DNA of 11,398 bases from Planctomycetota bacterium (GCA_027623585.1 JAQBVK010000054.1:1-11398); one strand, 5' to 3'; counted from the first letter of the stretch, positions 1-7,315 are shown. Program-made: numbers and translations. Notes: generated by a model not told the origin, from the letters alone.

Positions 1-642
1 CTCGGCGCGCTCGTGCAGATCGCGGGGGCCGAGGGCGTGCGTCACATGCTCACGCTGGCGCGGCGCCTCGATGCAATCGAGGACAGCGCGGAACTCGCGC
101 CATCACAGAGCGACGCGGCCACGCTTGCCGCGCCGCACGATGGACGCGGGCCGCTTCCGCGTCGCTACCGCATGCTCTACGCCGAGAATGAACCGGCCAT
201 GGACGGATCGCTCGCCGAATCCGTGTGGCAAGGCAGCTCCTGGACCGAGGAATTCGGCGAGACCGCGCGCGCGAAGATGGTGTGGAACGCCGAGTCCCTG
301 TTCCTCGGCGTGTGGTCGCCGCAGCCGACGCTCGAGCTGCGCGCGCAGGGCGTGCTGATCAGCGTGGCCGCTGACGGAACGGTCACCGGGCTGCCGAATG
401 CTCGCGCGATGCTGAAGCAGCACGACGAGGGTTGGATCTTCGAGATCGCTCTGCCATGGATCGCGCTCGCGAAAGCGAGCAAGATCGGGCAGCCGGTCGC
501 CGGCAGACTCGCTGCGATCAACCTGCGAATCGGCGGCGAAAGCGCCGATTGGTGGTCGCCTGAGGCAAACGGCGGCGACGCGGTAGTGTTGCTCGAGCCG
601 GGCCGTTCGATGAACTTCACGCCCGGCGGCGGTTTCCGCTAG
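1..642 (+). CDS. C-terminal part of a protein ending in a CBM9-like domain (5' end outside window)
   Basis: The frame is open from the first base of the window, so the gene starts upstream; the GTG at 13 is internal to this open frame and is not a convincing start. The visible 213 residues begin with a short helical segment (GVRHMLTLARRLDAIED) and a loose linker. From about residue 57 comes a domain resembling carbohydrate-binding family 9-like (CBM9/DOMON-type) beta-sandwiches: an 'AMDGSLAESVW' opening, 'AKMVWNAESLFLGVW', 'WIFEIALPWIAL' and 'INLRIGG...WWSPEANGG'. Such domains usually bind sugars or haem, or sit at the end of extracytoplasmic enzymes. The fragment does not show which, and the catalytic part, if any, lies outside the window. 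The gene ends with TAG and converges on the phosphodiesterase gene 13 bp away. The family call is by pattern only, and the substrate is unknown. Confidence 0.7.
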   Translation, partial: LGALVQIAGAEGVRHMLTLARRLDAIEDSAELAPSQSDAATLAAPHDGRGPLPRRYRMLYAENEPAMDGSLAESVWQGSSWTEEFGETARAKMVWNAESLFLGVWSPQPTLELRAQGVLISVAADGTVTGLPNARAMLKQHDEGWIFEIALPWIALAKASKIGQPVAGRLAAINLRIGGESADWWSPEANGGDAVVLLEPGRSMNFTPGGGFR

Positions 643-655
643 AGCGCCTTAAACC

Positions 656-2599
656 TTAGGCCGGACGACCGAGCAGATAGCCCTGACCATAGGGCACGCC
701 CATTTCGCGCAACGCCTCGAGATCCTCTTCGCGCTCGATGCCTTCCGCCACGGTGACTGCGCCCCAGGTGGAGATCACGCGCAGCATGCGCTCCAAGATG
801 CGGCGGCGGCCCAGATCGTCGGAGAATTTGTCGACCATGATGCGGTCGATCTTCACGACTTCCGGCTCGAGCATGATCAAGGCTTCGAGGCAGGAGCGGC
901 CGAAGCCGATGTCGTCCATCGCCACGCGCACTCCGGCGGCGCGCATCTCGTCGACGTACTTCAGCATCTTGCCGGCGTCGCCGATGGTTTCCTTCTCGCT
1001 GATTTCGATGCAGAAACGACGGCGCGAACCTTTCGGCGGCAGTTTCGCCATCAGCTCCGCGATCGGCGTGCTCATCAGCGTCGAAGGAAGAATGTTGAGG
1101 TGACAGGAGAGTTCGGAAGGAATCTCGTTGCACAGCGCCGAGCACGCGGAGTACGCGTTGAGGTCAACTTGGCGCGCGAGTCCCGCGTCCATCGCGAAGT
1201 TCAAGAAGTCCTCCGGGTTCGCGAGCGTCGAACTTACGTTACGCGCCAGGACCTCGTAGCCGTAGAGCGCATCGGTGCGCAGATCCATGATCGGCTGCTT
1301 CACCGAGAAGTAGGTCGTCGGATCAGAGATCTCGCGCGCGAGTTGTTCCCAACTCACGGAAGCCGCGGCTTCGCTCTGGAAGAGCGCGTTGTCCACCCAC
1401 ACTTGGCCCTTGCCGAGGCGCTTCGCGCGCGCCAACGAGCGCTCGACGCGAATGAGTAGATCGGAGGTGCTCTCGCTCTCCAGACCTGCGGACACCAGGC
1501 CGCCGGAGGCGTTGATGCGCAGTTGCGGATAGCGCTCAGTGACGACGGCCTGGCGGAGCGCCTCGTGGATTTTCATCGCGACCATGCGCGCCTCGGCGCG
1601 CCGCGTGTTCGGCAGTATCACCAGGAAGTCGTCGCTGTTGACGCGCGCGATGTGGTCGGTGACCCGCACGCAATCGGTGAGCAGACGCGCGACCGTGATC
1701 AGCACGGCGTCGCCGGTGGCGGTGCCGTAGACGTCGTTGAGACGCTTGAAGTCGTCGAGGTCGAGGAACAGCGCGTGCATCTCGCCGCCGTGGCGTTTGC
1801 GACGCTGCGATTCCGTCACCATGGCGCGATCGAGCCCGCGGCGGTTAAGCACGCCGGTGAGCGGATCCATGTGGGAGATCAGCTCGAAGTCGGCGATCAA
1901 CGCCTTGCGCTCGGTGATGTCGAGACTGACTCCAAACATCTGCTCGGCGACTCCGGCGTTGTTGCGTTTCACGATCGCGCGGCTGGAGACGTGCAGCGTC
2001 TGGCCGTTGGCGAGCAGCCGGTACTCGAGATCGAAGGGCGCGTTGTGCGCAAGCAGTTTGAAGATGGCCTCGACGACCTTGCCCAAGTCCTGCGGATGCA
2101 CGGCGGCGAGAAAATCTTCGTCCGTGCGCAACTGCTCCTTCGGGTCGAAGTTCCACCCGAAGAGAGTGAGGAAACGTTCATCCCCTTCGAAGCGCTTGGA
2201 TTGCAGGTCCCAGCGCCAACTCGCGAGACCGGAAGCCGCCAGCGCGAGCCGTAGCCGCTCCTGACTTTCCTCCGGATGCAGCCCCAGCCAGGCGCCGTCG
2301 GGCGCGCCGATCGGGAAGATCGGACCGTTCTGGAGCTGGACCACCTCGGCATAGGCGAACAACGCTTGCGCGAAGACGCGGCGCGCGGCCTCGATCTCCT
2401 CGTTGCTCGGTGCAACCCCATTCTTGGAGAGCTCGCGGATCGCAAGCGCGTGCATCTCTTCGAGGAAGTGCGGAGCCTGCCCCTGGTGCGCGATATCCCG
2501 GCCGAGCTCCTCGGCGCTGCGCCTGGCGACGTCGAGGTCCTCCTGCGCGAATTCCTTCACGCAGGAGAGATAGGTGCGGAGGTCGGCGGCTGAAGCCAT
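656..2599 (-). CDS. PAS-GGDEF(degenerate)-EAL protein, probable cyclic-di-GMP phosphodiesterase
   Basis: A 647-aa cytoplasmic signalling protein with no membrane segment. Residues about 1-90 form a helical region resembling the RsbU N-terminal domain (ELGRDIAHQG...EEMHALAIREL...AARRVFAQALFAYAEVVQLQ). Residues about 112-232 are a PAS-3 fold ending in 'GVSLDITERK'. A GGDEF domain follows at about 240-400, with DPLTGVLNRRGL (245-256), but its signature is NSDDF (321-325), so diguanylate cyclase activity is unlikely. An RxxD product-binding I-site (RVTD, 312-315) sits exactly five residues before it. The EAL domain (about 415-647) keeps the expected residues: E449 (EVL), N502, E532, D562-D563, K583, E619/E622 and Q639 (GQGYLLGRP). 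From these I infer hydrolysis of c-di-GMP to pGpG, with the PAS and GGDEF parts acting as sensors. The ATG at 2599 is the first plausible start; no Shine-Dalgarno motif is visible and a hairpin abuts it. The signal and targets are unknown. Confidence 0.93.
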   Translation of the reverse strand: MASAADLRTYLSCVKEFAQEDLDVARRSAEELGRDIAHQGQAPHFLEEMHALAIRELSKNGVAPSNEEIEAARRVFAQALFAYAEVVQLQNGPIFPIGAPDGAWLGLHPEESQERLRLALAASGLASWRWDLQSKRFEGDERFLTLFGWNFDPKEQLRTDEDFLAAVHPQDLGKVVEAIFKLLAHNAPFDLEYRLLANGQTLHVSSRAIVKRNNAGVAEQMFGVSLDITERKALIADFELISHMDPLTGVLNRRGLDRAMVTESQRRKRHGGEMHALFLDLDDFKRLNDVYGTATGDAVLITVARLLTDCVRVTDHIARVNSDDFLVILPNTRRAEARMVAMKIHEALRQAVVTERYPQLRINASGGLVSAGLESESTSDLLIRVERSLARAKRLGKGQVWVDNALFQSEAAASVSWEQLAREISDPTTYFSVKQPIMDLRTDALYGYEVLARNVSSTLANPEDFLNFAMDAGLARQVDLNAYSACSALCNEIPSELSCHLNILPSTLMSTPIAELMAKLPPKGSRRRFCIEISEKETIGDAGKMLKYVDEMRAAGVRVAMDDIGFGRSCLEALIMLEPEVVKIDRIMVDKFSDDLGRRRILERMLRVISTWGAVTVAEGIEREEDLEALREMGVPYGQGYLLGRPA

Positions 2600-2666
2600 G
2601 GGCGGACCGGAAGGATCCGCCCGTTCATCGGCCGCTGGGAGCCGCTCCCTTGAGGGCGGGCGCCCT
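2600..2666 (-). promoter_or_regulatory. Hairpin-rich 5' leader of the phosphodiesterase gene
   Basis: Three inverted repeats lie in this stretch. The first is a perfect 7-bp stem (GGGCGGA 2600-2606 with TCCGCCC 2616-2622) whose arm directly abuts the start codon of the gene on the minus strand. The second is GGGA/TCCC around 2637-2649. The third is AGGGC/GCCCT at 2653-2666. In the mRNA these would fold in series and could hide the start codon, which has no Shine-Dalgarno motif. I looked for the conserved bases of c-di-GMP-I and -II riboswitches and did not find them. Function is inferred only from structure and position, and part of this could be chance in GC-rich DNA. Confidence 0.35.
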
Positions 2667-2670
2667 GAAA

Positions 2671-2687
2671 CCCCCCTATTTGGGGGG
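2671..2687 (-). terminator. C6/G6 hairpin, terminator-like on the minus strand
   Basis: Six C residues (2671-2676), a 5-base loop and six G residues (2682-2687) make a perfect stem. Read on the minus strand, it begins one base after the TGA stop at 2689-2691 and is followed by TTTC, a short and imperfect U-tract. That geometry fits a weak intrinsic terminator for the small ORF at 2689-2847, or an attenuator in the leader of the downstream phosphodiesterase gene. The U-tract is too short to be sure. Confidence 0.35.
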
Positions 2688-2688
2688 C

Positions 2689-2847
2689 TCAGACCCGTCC
2701 GCGCGCGGAAAGCGCCGTTTCAAACGACTCCGCATCTGCCAGCGCCCGCGAACGTCCGGCGATGACCGGATCCCGGCTCGTCCACCACGACAGCCCGAGC
2801 GTCGCGATCGCCAGCGCCGCGAAGGCGCACCTGAACCGGCCGGGCAA
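2689..2847 (-). CDS. Possible 52-aa single-pass membrane protein (unrecognised)
   Basis: I do not recognise this ORF. With a TTG start at 2847 it encodes a basic N-terminus (PGRFR), one hydrophobic stretch at about residues 7-22 (CAFAALAIATLGLSWW) and a charged tail ending ALSARGRV. Three things favour it: codon choice in this frame is GC3-rich like the neighbouring genes, a TAGGAT hexamer lies 13 bases before the TTG on the same strand (plus-strand 2861-2866), and a GC hairpin follows the stop immediately. Against it: TTG is a weak start, there is no Shine-Dalgarno motif, the frame stays open upstream to an ATG at 3060 with poorer codon use, and no homologue is known to me. It could equally be the remnant of a larger gene. 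If real, it would lie 89 bp upstream of, and in the same direction as, the phosphodiesterase gene. Confidence 0.27.
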   Translation of the reverse strand: MPGRFRCAFAALAIATLGLSWWTSRDPVIAGRSRALADAESFETALSARGRV

Positions 2848-3083
2848 ACCGCACAGCGCGATCCTAGCAGCGGCGCCAATAAAGCTTGCCGCGCGGCTGG
2901 CAGGCGCCGCGCGAACAAGACTGTGCGATCCGGGCCAGCGGGTCTCCCTCGTCCACGGTGCTCCCTGCCGAGCGACGGAGCCGGAATCCCGTACTCCGCA
3001 TGCGCGTCCCGAAAGCCCTACAATCGCTCTTTCCATTAGGATGGAACCGATCCCCTTCAAGCCCGCTCCTGTAGACGCTCGGC
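2848..3083. other. Non-coding stretch before the secreted hydrolase, no confident gene
   Basis: I see no convincing gene here. Overlapping ORFs on both strands have inconsistent codon use. A TACAAT hexamer at 3019-3024 (+) resembles a -10 box and would give a transcript start near 3031, about 50 bases before the hydrolase ATG, but there is no good -35 match at the right distance. A small inverted repeat, TTCCAT (3031-3036) and ATGGAA (3041-3046), sits at that predicted start and could be a regulator site or chance. Confidence 0.35.
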
Positions 3084-4268
3084 ATGCTCACGTTTCTTCC
3101 CCTCCTACTCTTCCTTTCATTCCAACTTCCTGAGGACCCCGGTCCGTTCCCGGTCGGCTGGCGGGATGAGAGTTTTCAGGACCTGCGCTTCGGGCAGGGC
3201 ATCGTGGACGCGCGGGTGTATTACCCCGCGACGGTGAATGGCCAAAATGCGCCCGCAGACCCTGTCGGAGGCCCTTATCCGCTGGTGGGCTTCCAACACG
3301 GATGGCTCGGGAGCGCCGCCAATTACGACCTTCTCTGCACCCACCTCGCGTCCTGGGGCTACGTGGTTTCGAGCACGGACACGGAATCCGGCGTCTTCCC
3401 GAATCGCCAGGCCTTCGCGCGGGACACGCGCGCCGCGCTGTGGTGGATGGAGGACGAATCCGCCGATCCCTTGTCCTGGTTGGCGGATATGGTGGATCCC
3501 ATCGCGCCGTGGAGCGCGATTGGGCATTCCATGGGTGGAGGCACGCTTTCGCTTCTGATCGGGATCGAGCCGCGCGTGCGCACGATCGTGGGATTGCAGG
3601 CGGCGCAGGAACCTGCTGGCATTGCGGCGATGCGCGCCTTCGACGGCGCAGCGTGGTGGATCGCCGGCAGCGTGGACACGCTGGTGCCGCCGAGCGGGGT
3701 GCATGCTTGGTTTGAGGAGGCTGGTATGGCGTCGCGGCGAGACGCGTATTGGGAAGTGATCGGCATGGGACACACGGGCTGCACCGACTCTCCTTCGAAT
3801 GGTGATCCATTGCCGGGAGCCGAGCAGTATCGCGTGCACCGGAGAATCGTCACCGCGGTGCTCGAGTGCGAGGTGCGCGGAGACGAGAACTTGCTGAGCA
3901 CCACGCTCGGCGCCGGAGCGTACGGCGAGCCGTGGTCTGCCGAGAGCGATTGCCGGATGCCGCCGGTGTGGGCGATCGAAGGCGGAGCTTCGATCTTCGT
4001 CGGCGTCGCTGGGCGCGCGGGCGGCAGAGCGGCGCTCGCGTGGTCGCTGACGCTGGGCAGCTATTCGACTCCGTATGGTCCGCTCGGCTTCGATCCGCGC
4101 ACCGCGGTGCGCGCCGCCTCTGGCCTCACTGGTACCGACGGCGTCCTCGAAGCGGCCTTGCCGCCGCGAGGGTCGTGGCTCGGCCGCACGATCGGCTTCG
4201 CAGGGATTGCTTCGGGAGCGAGCCGTCCGCCACTCTTGGGACGCACCGCCTTCGTGGACTATCCCTGA
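3084..4268 (+). CDS. Secreted alpha/beta hydrolase (PETase/cutinase/PAF-acetylhydrolase-like) with C-terminal module
   Basis: A 394-aa protein with a hydrophobic N-terminus (MLTFLPLLLFLSFQ) that reads as an export signal, although it lacks basic residues. The catalytic domain spans about 25-262. It has an oxyanion-loop motif FQHGWLG (70-76), the nucleophile elbow GHSMGG with S149, an acid at D198 (GSVDTLVPP) and H230 (GMGHTGC). These fit serine esterases of the dienelactone hydrolase / PAF-acetylhydrolase / cutinase-PETase group, which cleave ester bonds in lipids or polyesters; the actual substrate cannot be read from sequence. Cysteines at 85, 233, 262 and 290 could form disulfides, consistent with secretion. 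The last 100 or so residues (TLGSYSTPYGPLGFDPRT and beyond) form a separate beta-rich module resembling C-terminal tails of planctomycete exoproteins. An in-frame stop lies four codons before the ATG, so this start is secure. The M13 peptidase gene follows 41 bp downstream. Confidence 0.85.
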   Translation: MLTFLPLLLFLSFQLPEDPGPFPVGWRDESFQDLRFGQGIVDARVYYPATVNGQNAPADPVGGPYPLVGFQHGWLGSAANYDLLCTHLASWGYVVSSTDTESGVFPNRQAFARDTRAALWWMEDESADPLSWLADMVDPIAPWSAIGHSMGGGTLSLLIGIEPRVRTIVGLQAAQEPAGIAAMRAFDGAAWWIAGSVDTLVPPSGVHAWFEEAGMASRRDAYWEVIGMGHTGCTDSPSNGDPLPGAEQYRVHRRIVTAVLECEVRGDENLLSTTLGAGAYGEPWSAESDCRMPPVWAIEGGASIFVGVAGRAGGRAALAWSLTLGSYSTPYGPLGFDPRTAVRAASGLTGTDGVLEAALPPRGSWLGRTIGFAGIASGASRPPLLGRTAFVDYP

Positions 4269-4295
4269 ACGCGGAACGCGGCTCGCCGGTGCACT

Positions 4296-4301
4296 TAGAA
4301 T
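4296..4301 (+). promoter_or_regulatory. TAGAAT -10-like box, candidate leaderless promoter of the M13 peptidase
   Basis: TAGAAT matches five of six bases of the sigma-70 -10 consensus and ends eight bases before the peptidase ATG. A transcript from it would start at or next to the start codon, which fits the lack of a Shine-Dalgarno motif. No recognisable -35 box lies 16-18 bp upstream; that place is occupied by a tandem 7-bp repeat (GAACGCG twice, 4267-4280). Confidence 0.35.
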
Positions 4302-4309
4302 CTGCGCCG

Positions 4310-6298
4310 ATGATCCGTTTCACTCCGCGCTCTCTCGCAGCCGTGGCAGCCCTGCTGTTCGCTGCCTGCGCCGCCGCCCCAACCGCCTCCGAAGACTTCT
4401 ACGAGCACGTCAACCAAAGTTGGCTGAAGTCTCACCCGGTGCCGGCGGAGTACTCCTCCTTCGGCGTCTTCCACGAGATCCACGAGCGCAACCAACTGGT
4501 GCTGCGCGACGTGCTGGAGGAAGCGGCCGAGCGGCGTAATGATCCCTCATTCGAGCCGGACCTGCGGCTGGTCGGCACTTTTTGGGCGAGCGGCATGGAC
4601 GAAGACCGGATCGAGTCGCTCGGCATCCGGCCTCTGGCGCCGGAACTCGCGCGCGTCGACAGCATCCGCTCGACGGAGAAACTCGTGGAGGTCGTGGCGC
4701 AACTGCACCGCATCGGCGTGGACGCGATGTTCGGCGCCGGCCCGGAGGCCAGCCTGGTGGATCCGCAGCGCACCGTGCTGTTTCTGATCCAAAGCGGTCT
4801 CTCCCTGCCCGAGCGCGACTACTACCTGTCGGCAGACCCCGAGCGCGTCGCGATCCGCGTGGCCTTCGAACAGCACGTCGCGCGCACCTTCGAGTTGCTC
4901 GGCATCGGCAGCACCGAGGCCGCGGCGGATGCCGCGCGCCTGCTCCGGCTGGAAACCGCGCTCGCTGAAATCTCGCTGAGCCCGGTCGAGATGCGCGACC
5001 TCAACAACCTCGCCAATGAGATCTCTTTCGCGGATGCGGTGGCGGCGCTTCCGTCCTTCCCGCTCGAACCATGGATGAGCGGCTTCGGCGCGGAGCCTCA
5101 AAGCGTGGTGAACCTTGCCACTCCCCGCTACTTCGAGGGTCTCAACGGCGTCATCGCCGCTCATCCGCTTGAGGAATGGCGCGCGTACCTGCGCTTCCGG
5201 CTCGTCAACGCGATGTCCGACTTCATGCCGCGCGCCTTCGTCGAAGAAGATTTCGACTTCGCGCGCACTCTGACCGGCGCGCAGGAGTTGCAGCCGCGCT
5301 GGAAGCGCGTGCTCACCGCCTCCAACGCCGCGGTCGGCGAAGCGGTGGGCAAGGCTTTCGTAGCGCGAGCCTTCACTCCGCGCGCGAAGCAGATCGCCGA
5401 AATCATGGTGGCCGACTTGCTCGCCGCCTATCGGGAGAACTTGCGGAGCATCGAGTGGATGGGACCCGAGACCAAGGCGCAGGCGCTCAAGAAGCTGGAC
5501 GCCTTCGGCGTGAAGATCGGCTATCCCGCCAAATGGCAGGACTACTCGGAACTGCACTTCGAAGAAGGGCAATACTTCAAGAACGCGCTCGCCGCGGCGC
5601 GTTTCGGCACCGACGACGCGTTGTCCAAAGTTGGCAAGCCGACCGATCCGGATGATTGGGGCATGACGCCGCAAACCGTCAACGCCTACTACCACCCGAT
5701 GCGCAACGAGATCGTGTTCCCCGCCGCGATCATGCAGCCGCCCTTCTTCAGCGAGGAGATGGACGTGGCGTCCAACTACGGAGCCATGGGCGGCATCATC
5801 GGCCATGAAATCACTCACGGTTTCGACGATCAGGGCAGCCAATTCGACGCCGACGGCGTGTTCCGTATGTGGTGGACCGAAGCCGACCGCGCCGAATTCA
5901 TGCGCCGCGCGCAAAAGTTGGTAGAGCAGGCCGACGCGCACGAAGTGATTCCGGGCGTGATGCTCAACGGCCAGCTCACGCTGGGAGAGAACATCGCGGA
6001 CCTCGGCGGCATCAAGATGGCGTATCGCGCGATGCAGCTCGCGATGGCGCGGCATCCGCTGGGCACGCTCCACGATTTGACGCCGGAGCAGCGCTTCTTC
6101 CGTCAATGGGCAATCGCGTGGCGCGAGAACAGCCGCCCGGAGGCGCTGAAGGTGCAGGTCTCGGTGGATCCGCACGCCACCAACGAGTTCCGCTGCAACG
6201 GTCCGTTGTCGAACCTGCCGGAGTTCGCGAAGGCTTGGGGAATTGAAGCCGGCGCGCCGATGGCGCGTCCGATGGATGCGCGCGTCGTGATCTGGTAG
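4310..6298 (+). CDS. M13 family (neprilysin/PepO-like) zinc metallopeptidase, probable lipoprotein
   Basis: A 662-aa endopeptidase, within the usual length of bacterial M13 enzymes. The N-terminus has a basic start, a hydrophobic core and FAAC with C20, a plausible lipobox, so it is probably anchored in the periplasm or at the cell surface. The mature protein opens with the typical 'DFYEHVNQSWLK'. The N-terminal M13 domain runs to about residue 400. The catalytic domain has NAYYHP (458-463), the zinc site HEITH (H499, E500, H503), FDDQG (505-509), the third ligand E560 in GENIADLGG, and the substrate-site 'DPHATNEFRCNGPLSN' region (620-635). The protein ends in VVIW, close to the conserved C-terminal tryptophan of the family. 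All catalytic residues are present. The frame is open back to 3866, but that part overlaps the hydrolase gene and is not M13-like, so ATG 4310 is chosen. Family function: cleavage of short peptides on the amino side of hydrophobic residues. Confidence 0.95.
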   Translation: MIRFTPRSLAAVAALLFAACAAAPTASEDFYEHVNQSWLKSHPVPAEYSSFGVFHEIHERNQLVLRDVLEEAAERRNDPSFEPDLRLVGTFWASGMDEDRIESLGIRPLAPELARVDSIRSTEKLVEVVAQLHRIGVDAMFGAGPEASLVDPQRTVLFLIQSGLSLPERDYYLSADPERVAIRVAFEQHVARTFELLGIGSTEAAADAARLLRLETALAEISLSPVEMRDLNNLANEISFADAVAALPSFPLEPWMSGFGAEPQSVVNLATPRYFEGLNGVIAAHPLEEWRAYLRFRLVNAMSDFMPRAFVEEDFDFARTLTGAQELQPRWKRVLTASNAAVGEAVGKAFVARAFTPRAKQIAEIMVADLLAAYRENLRSIEWMGPETKAQALKKLDAFGVKIGYPAKWQDYSELHFEEGQYFKNALAAARFGTDDALSKVGKPTDPDDWGMTPQTVNAYYHPMRNEIVFPAAIMQPPFFSEEMDVASNYGAMGGIIGHEITHGFDDQGSQFDADGVFRMWWTEADRAEFMRRAQKLVEQADAHEVIPGVMLNGQLTLGENIADLGGIKMAYRAMQLAMARHPLGTLHDLTPEQRFFRQWAIAWRENSRPEALKVQVSVDPHATNEFRCNGPLSNLPEFAKAWGIEAGAPMARPMDARVVIW

Positions 6299-6305
6299 CG
6301 CAGCC

Positions 6306-7310
6306 TCACTGGCAGACGGCGGAGAACCACTGCACCAGGCGGTTCTCCGCCCACCAGCGATCCACGTCGCGATTTGAGCCTTCGCCAGCGGGCGCGGCGC
6401 CGAGGAAGGCGTTGTGTCCGCCCCAGCGCGTCATCAGAAGTTGCAGATTCGGACGCGCCCTCAGGCCCGCGAGATCGCGCGCGTTGTAGGGTACCAAGGG
6501 ATCGTCCTCGGAATGGATCACCAATCCTGGCAACTCGATGCCGGGAAGCGCCTTCAAGGCGCTCGCGCGGTTGTAGTAATCGTTGGCGCTGCGATAGCCG
6601 AAGGACGGCGCGGTCCAGAGGTGATCCATGGTGTAGAAGTCGCGAAAGCCGCGCGCAGCGTCGAAGGGATAGAGGTGCGGATAGAGTTCCGCTTTGCCGC
6701 GCAGCGCCGCGCGGAAACCGCGCAGGAAGTTCTGCATGTAGAGCCGGTTCATCAGGCCGGTGTGCATCGCGCGGCAGCAGGTCACCAGATTGAAGGGCGT
6801 GCTGACCAGAGAAATTGCGCGCACGTCGGCGGGCGGCTTCGAGCCCCACAGCGCCGCAGTGTGCGCGACGATCGAGCCGCCGATCGAGAAACCGGCCACG
6901 CCGACGCGGCTGCGCGGATGATGTTCGCCGACCCAGGCGGTGAGCGCCTGCAGGTCTTCGGTCAAGGCTGCGTTGTAGAGCGTGGGCGTGCGATCCCAGG
7001 TGCCGCCGCAGTTGCGAATGTTGAGCCGCAGGGTCGAGAAACCGCGCGCGAAGGCCTTGGCTGCGGTGCCGAGCATGTACGGGCTGCGCGCGCTTCCCAT
7101 CAGGCCGTGCACCAGGATCAACACCGGCGCTTCGGGATCGCGCTGCCAATGAGTCTCGATCTTGACCGAGGTTTCACGATCCACGTGCAGCCAGAAATCA
7201 CGCGCTTCTTCCTCGAACTCTTCCAAGCCGCGCGGCCATCGCGCGCCCGCGATCGTCATCGCGTGGCGGTCGCGCAGGAGCCGATGCGGGTGGAAGGGAG
7301 GAAATCGCAC
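6306..7310 (-). CDS. YheT/ABHD-type alpha/beta hydrolase
   Basis: A 334-aa cytoplasmic hydrolase of the YheT (UPF0017, ABHD1/3-like) group. Seen motifs: 'LILVHGLMGSARSPY' (64-78, oxyanion side), 'LRLNIRNCGGTW' (95-105), nucleophile elbow GFSIGG with S142, acid D270 in HSEDDPLVP, and H299 in RWGGHN. The triad is complete and the spacing is normal. Relatives are esterases or lipases with poorly known substrates. The GTG at 7310 starts 5 bp after the FadE stop, giving a tight operon; an ATG at 7259 (residue 18) is an equally possible start since neither has a Shine-Dalgarno motif. Position behind fadE suggests hydrolysis of a fatty ester that feeds beta-oxidation, but that is inference. The 3' end contains the 11-bp inverted repeat at the junction with the M13 gene. 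Confidence 0.9.
   Translation of the reverse strand: MRFPPFHPHRLLRDRHAMTIAGARWPRGLEEFEEEARDFWLHVDRETSVKIETHWQRDPEAPVLILVHGLMGSARSPYMLGTAAKAFARGFSTLRLNIRNCGGTWDRTPTLYNAALTEDLQALTAWVGEHHPRSRVGVAGFSIGGSIVAHTAALWGSKPPADVRAISLVSTPFNLVTCCRAMHTGLMNRLYMQNFLRGFRAALRGKAELYPHLYPFDAARGFRDFYTMDHLWTAPSFGYRSANDYYNRASALKALPGIELPGLVIHSEDDPLVPYNARDLAGLRARPNLQLLMTRWGGHNAFLGAAPAGEGSNRDVDRWWAENRLVQWFSAVCQ
6318..6351. terminator. Perfect 11-bp inverted repeat at a convergent gene junction, candidate terminator
   Basis: GGCGGAGAACC (6318-6328) and GGTTCTCCGCC (6341-6351) are exact reverse complements separated by 12 bases. The repeat starts 20 bp after the M13 peptidase stop and lies wholly inside the last 16 codons of the oppositely oriented hydrolase. 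It could end transcription of the peptidase gene, or stabilise the 3' ends of both mRNAs. There is no T-tract on either side, so it is not a canonical intrinsic terminator. Confidence 0.4.
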
Positions 7311-7315
7311 TCGGA

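Noticed and set aside
1523..2254. Plus-strand open frame opposite the GGDEF/PAS region
   Set aside because: The minus-strand frame has unambiguous PAS and GGDEF motifs there; the plus-strand product is biased in composition and has no motif.
2600..2622. CCGGAAGG within a hairpin, recalling the SRP (4.5S) RNA domain IV
   Set aside because: The conserved AGCAG side and symmetric internal loop of SRP RNA are missing and the flanks do not pair as an SRP RNA; it is a simple stem with a GGAA loop.
2600..2760. c-di-GMP riboswitch in the phosphodiesterase leader
   Set aside because: The conserved cores of GEMM-I and GEMM-II are not present on either strand; only generic hairpins are seen.
2689..3060. 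Full 123-aa minus-strand frame as a single gene
   Set aside because: Its first half has poor codon use and no structure; only the last 52 codons look coding, so only the short version is offered, at low confidence.
3866..4309. In-frame upstream extension of the M13 peptidase reading frame
   Set aside because: It overlaps the hydrolase C-terminus in another frame and its translation is Arg-rich without family similarity; the lipoprotein signal begins at 4310.
4547..6175. Long minus-strand open frame opposite the M13 peptidase gene
   Set aside because: It mirrors a gene with all M13 motifs; its product is low-complexity and rich in Arg, Glu and His with no recognisable domain, typical of antisense frames in GC-rich DNA.
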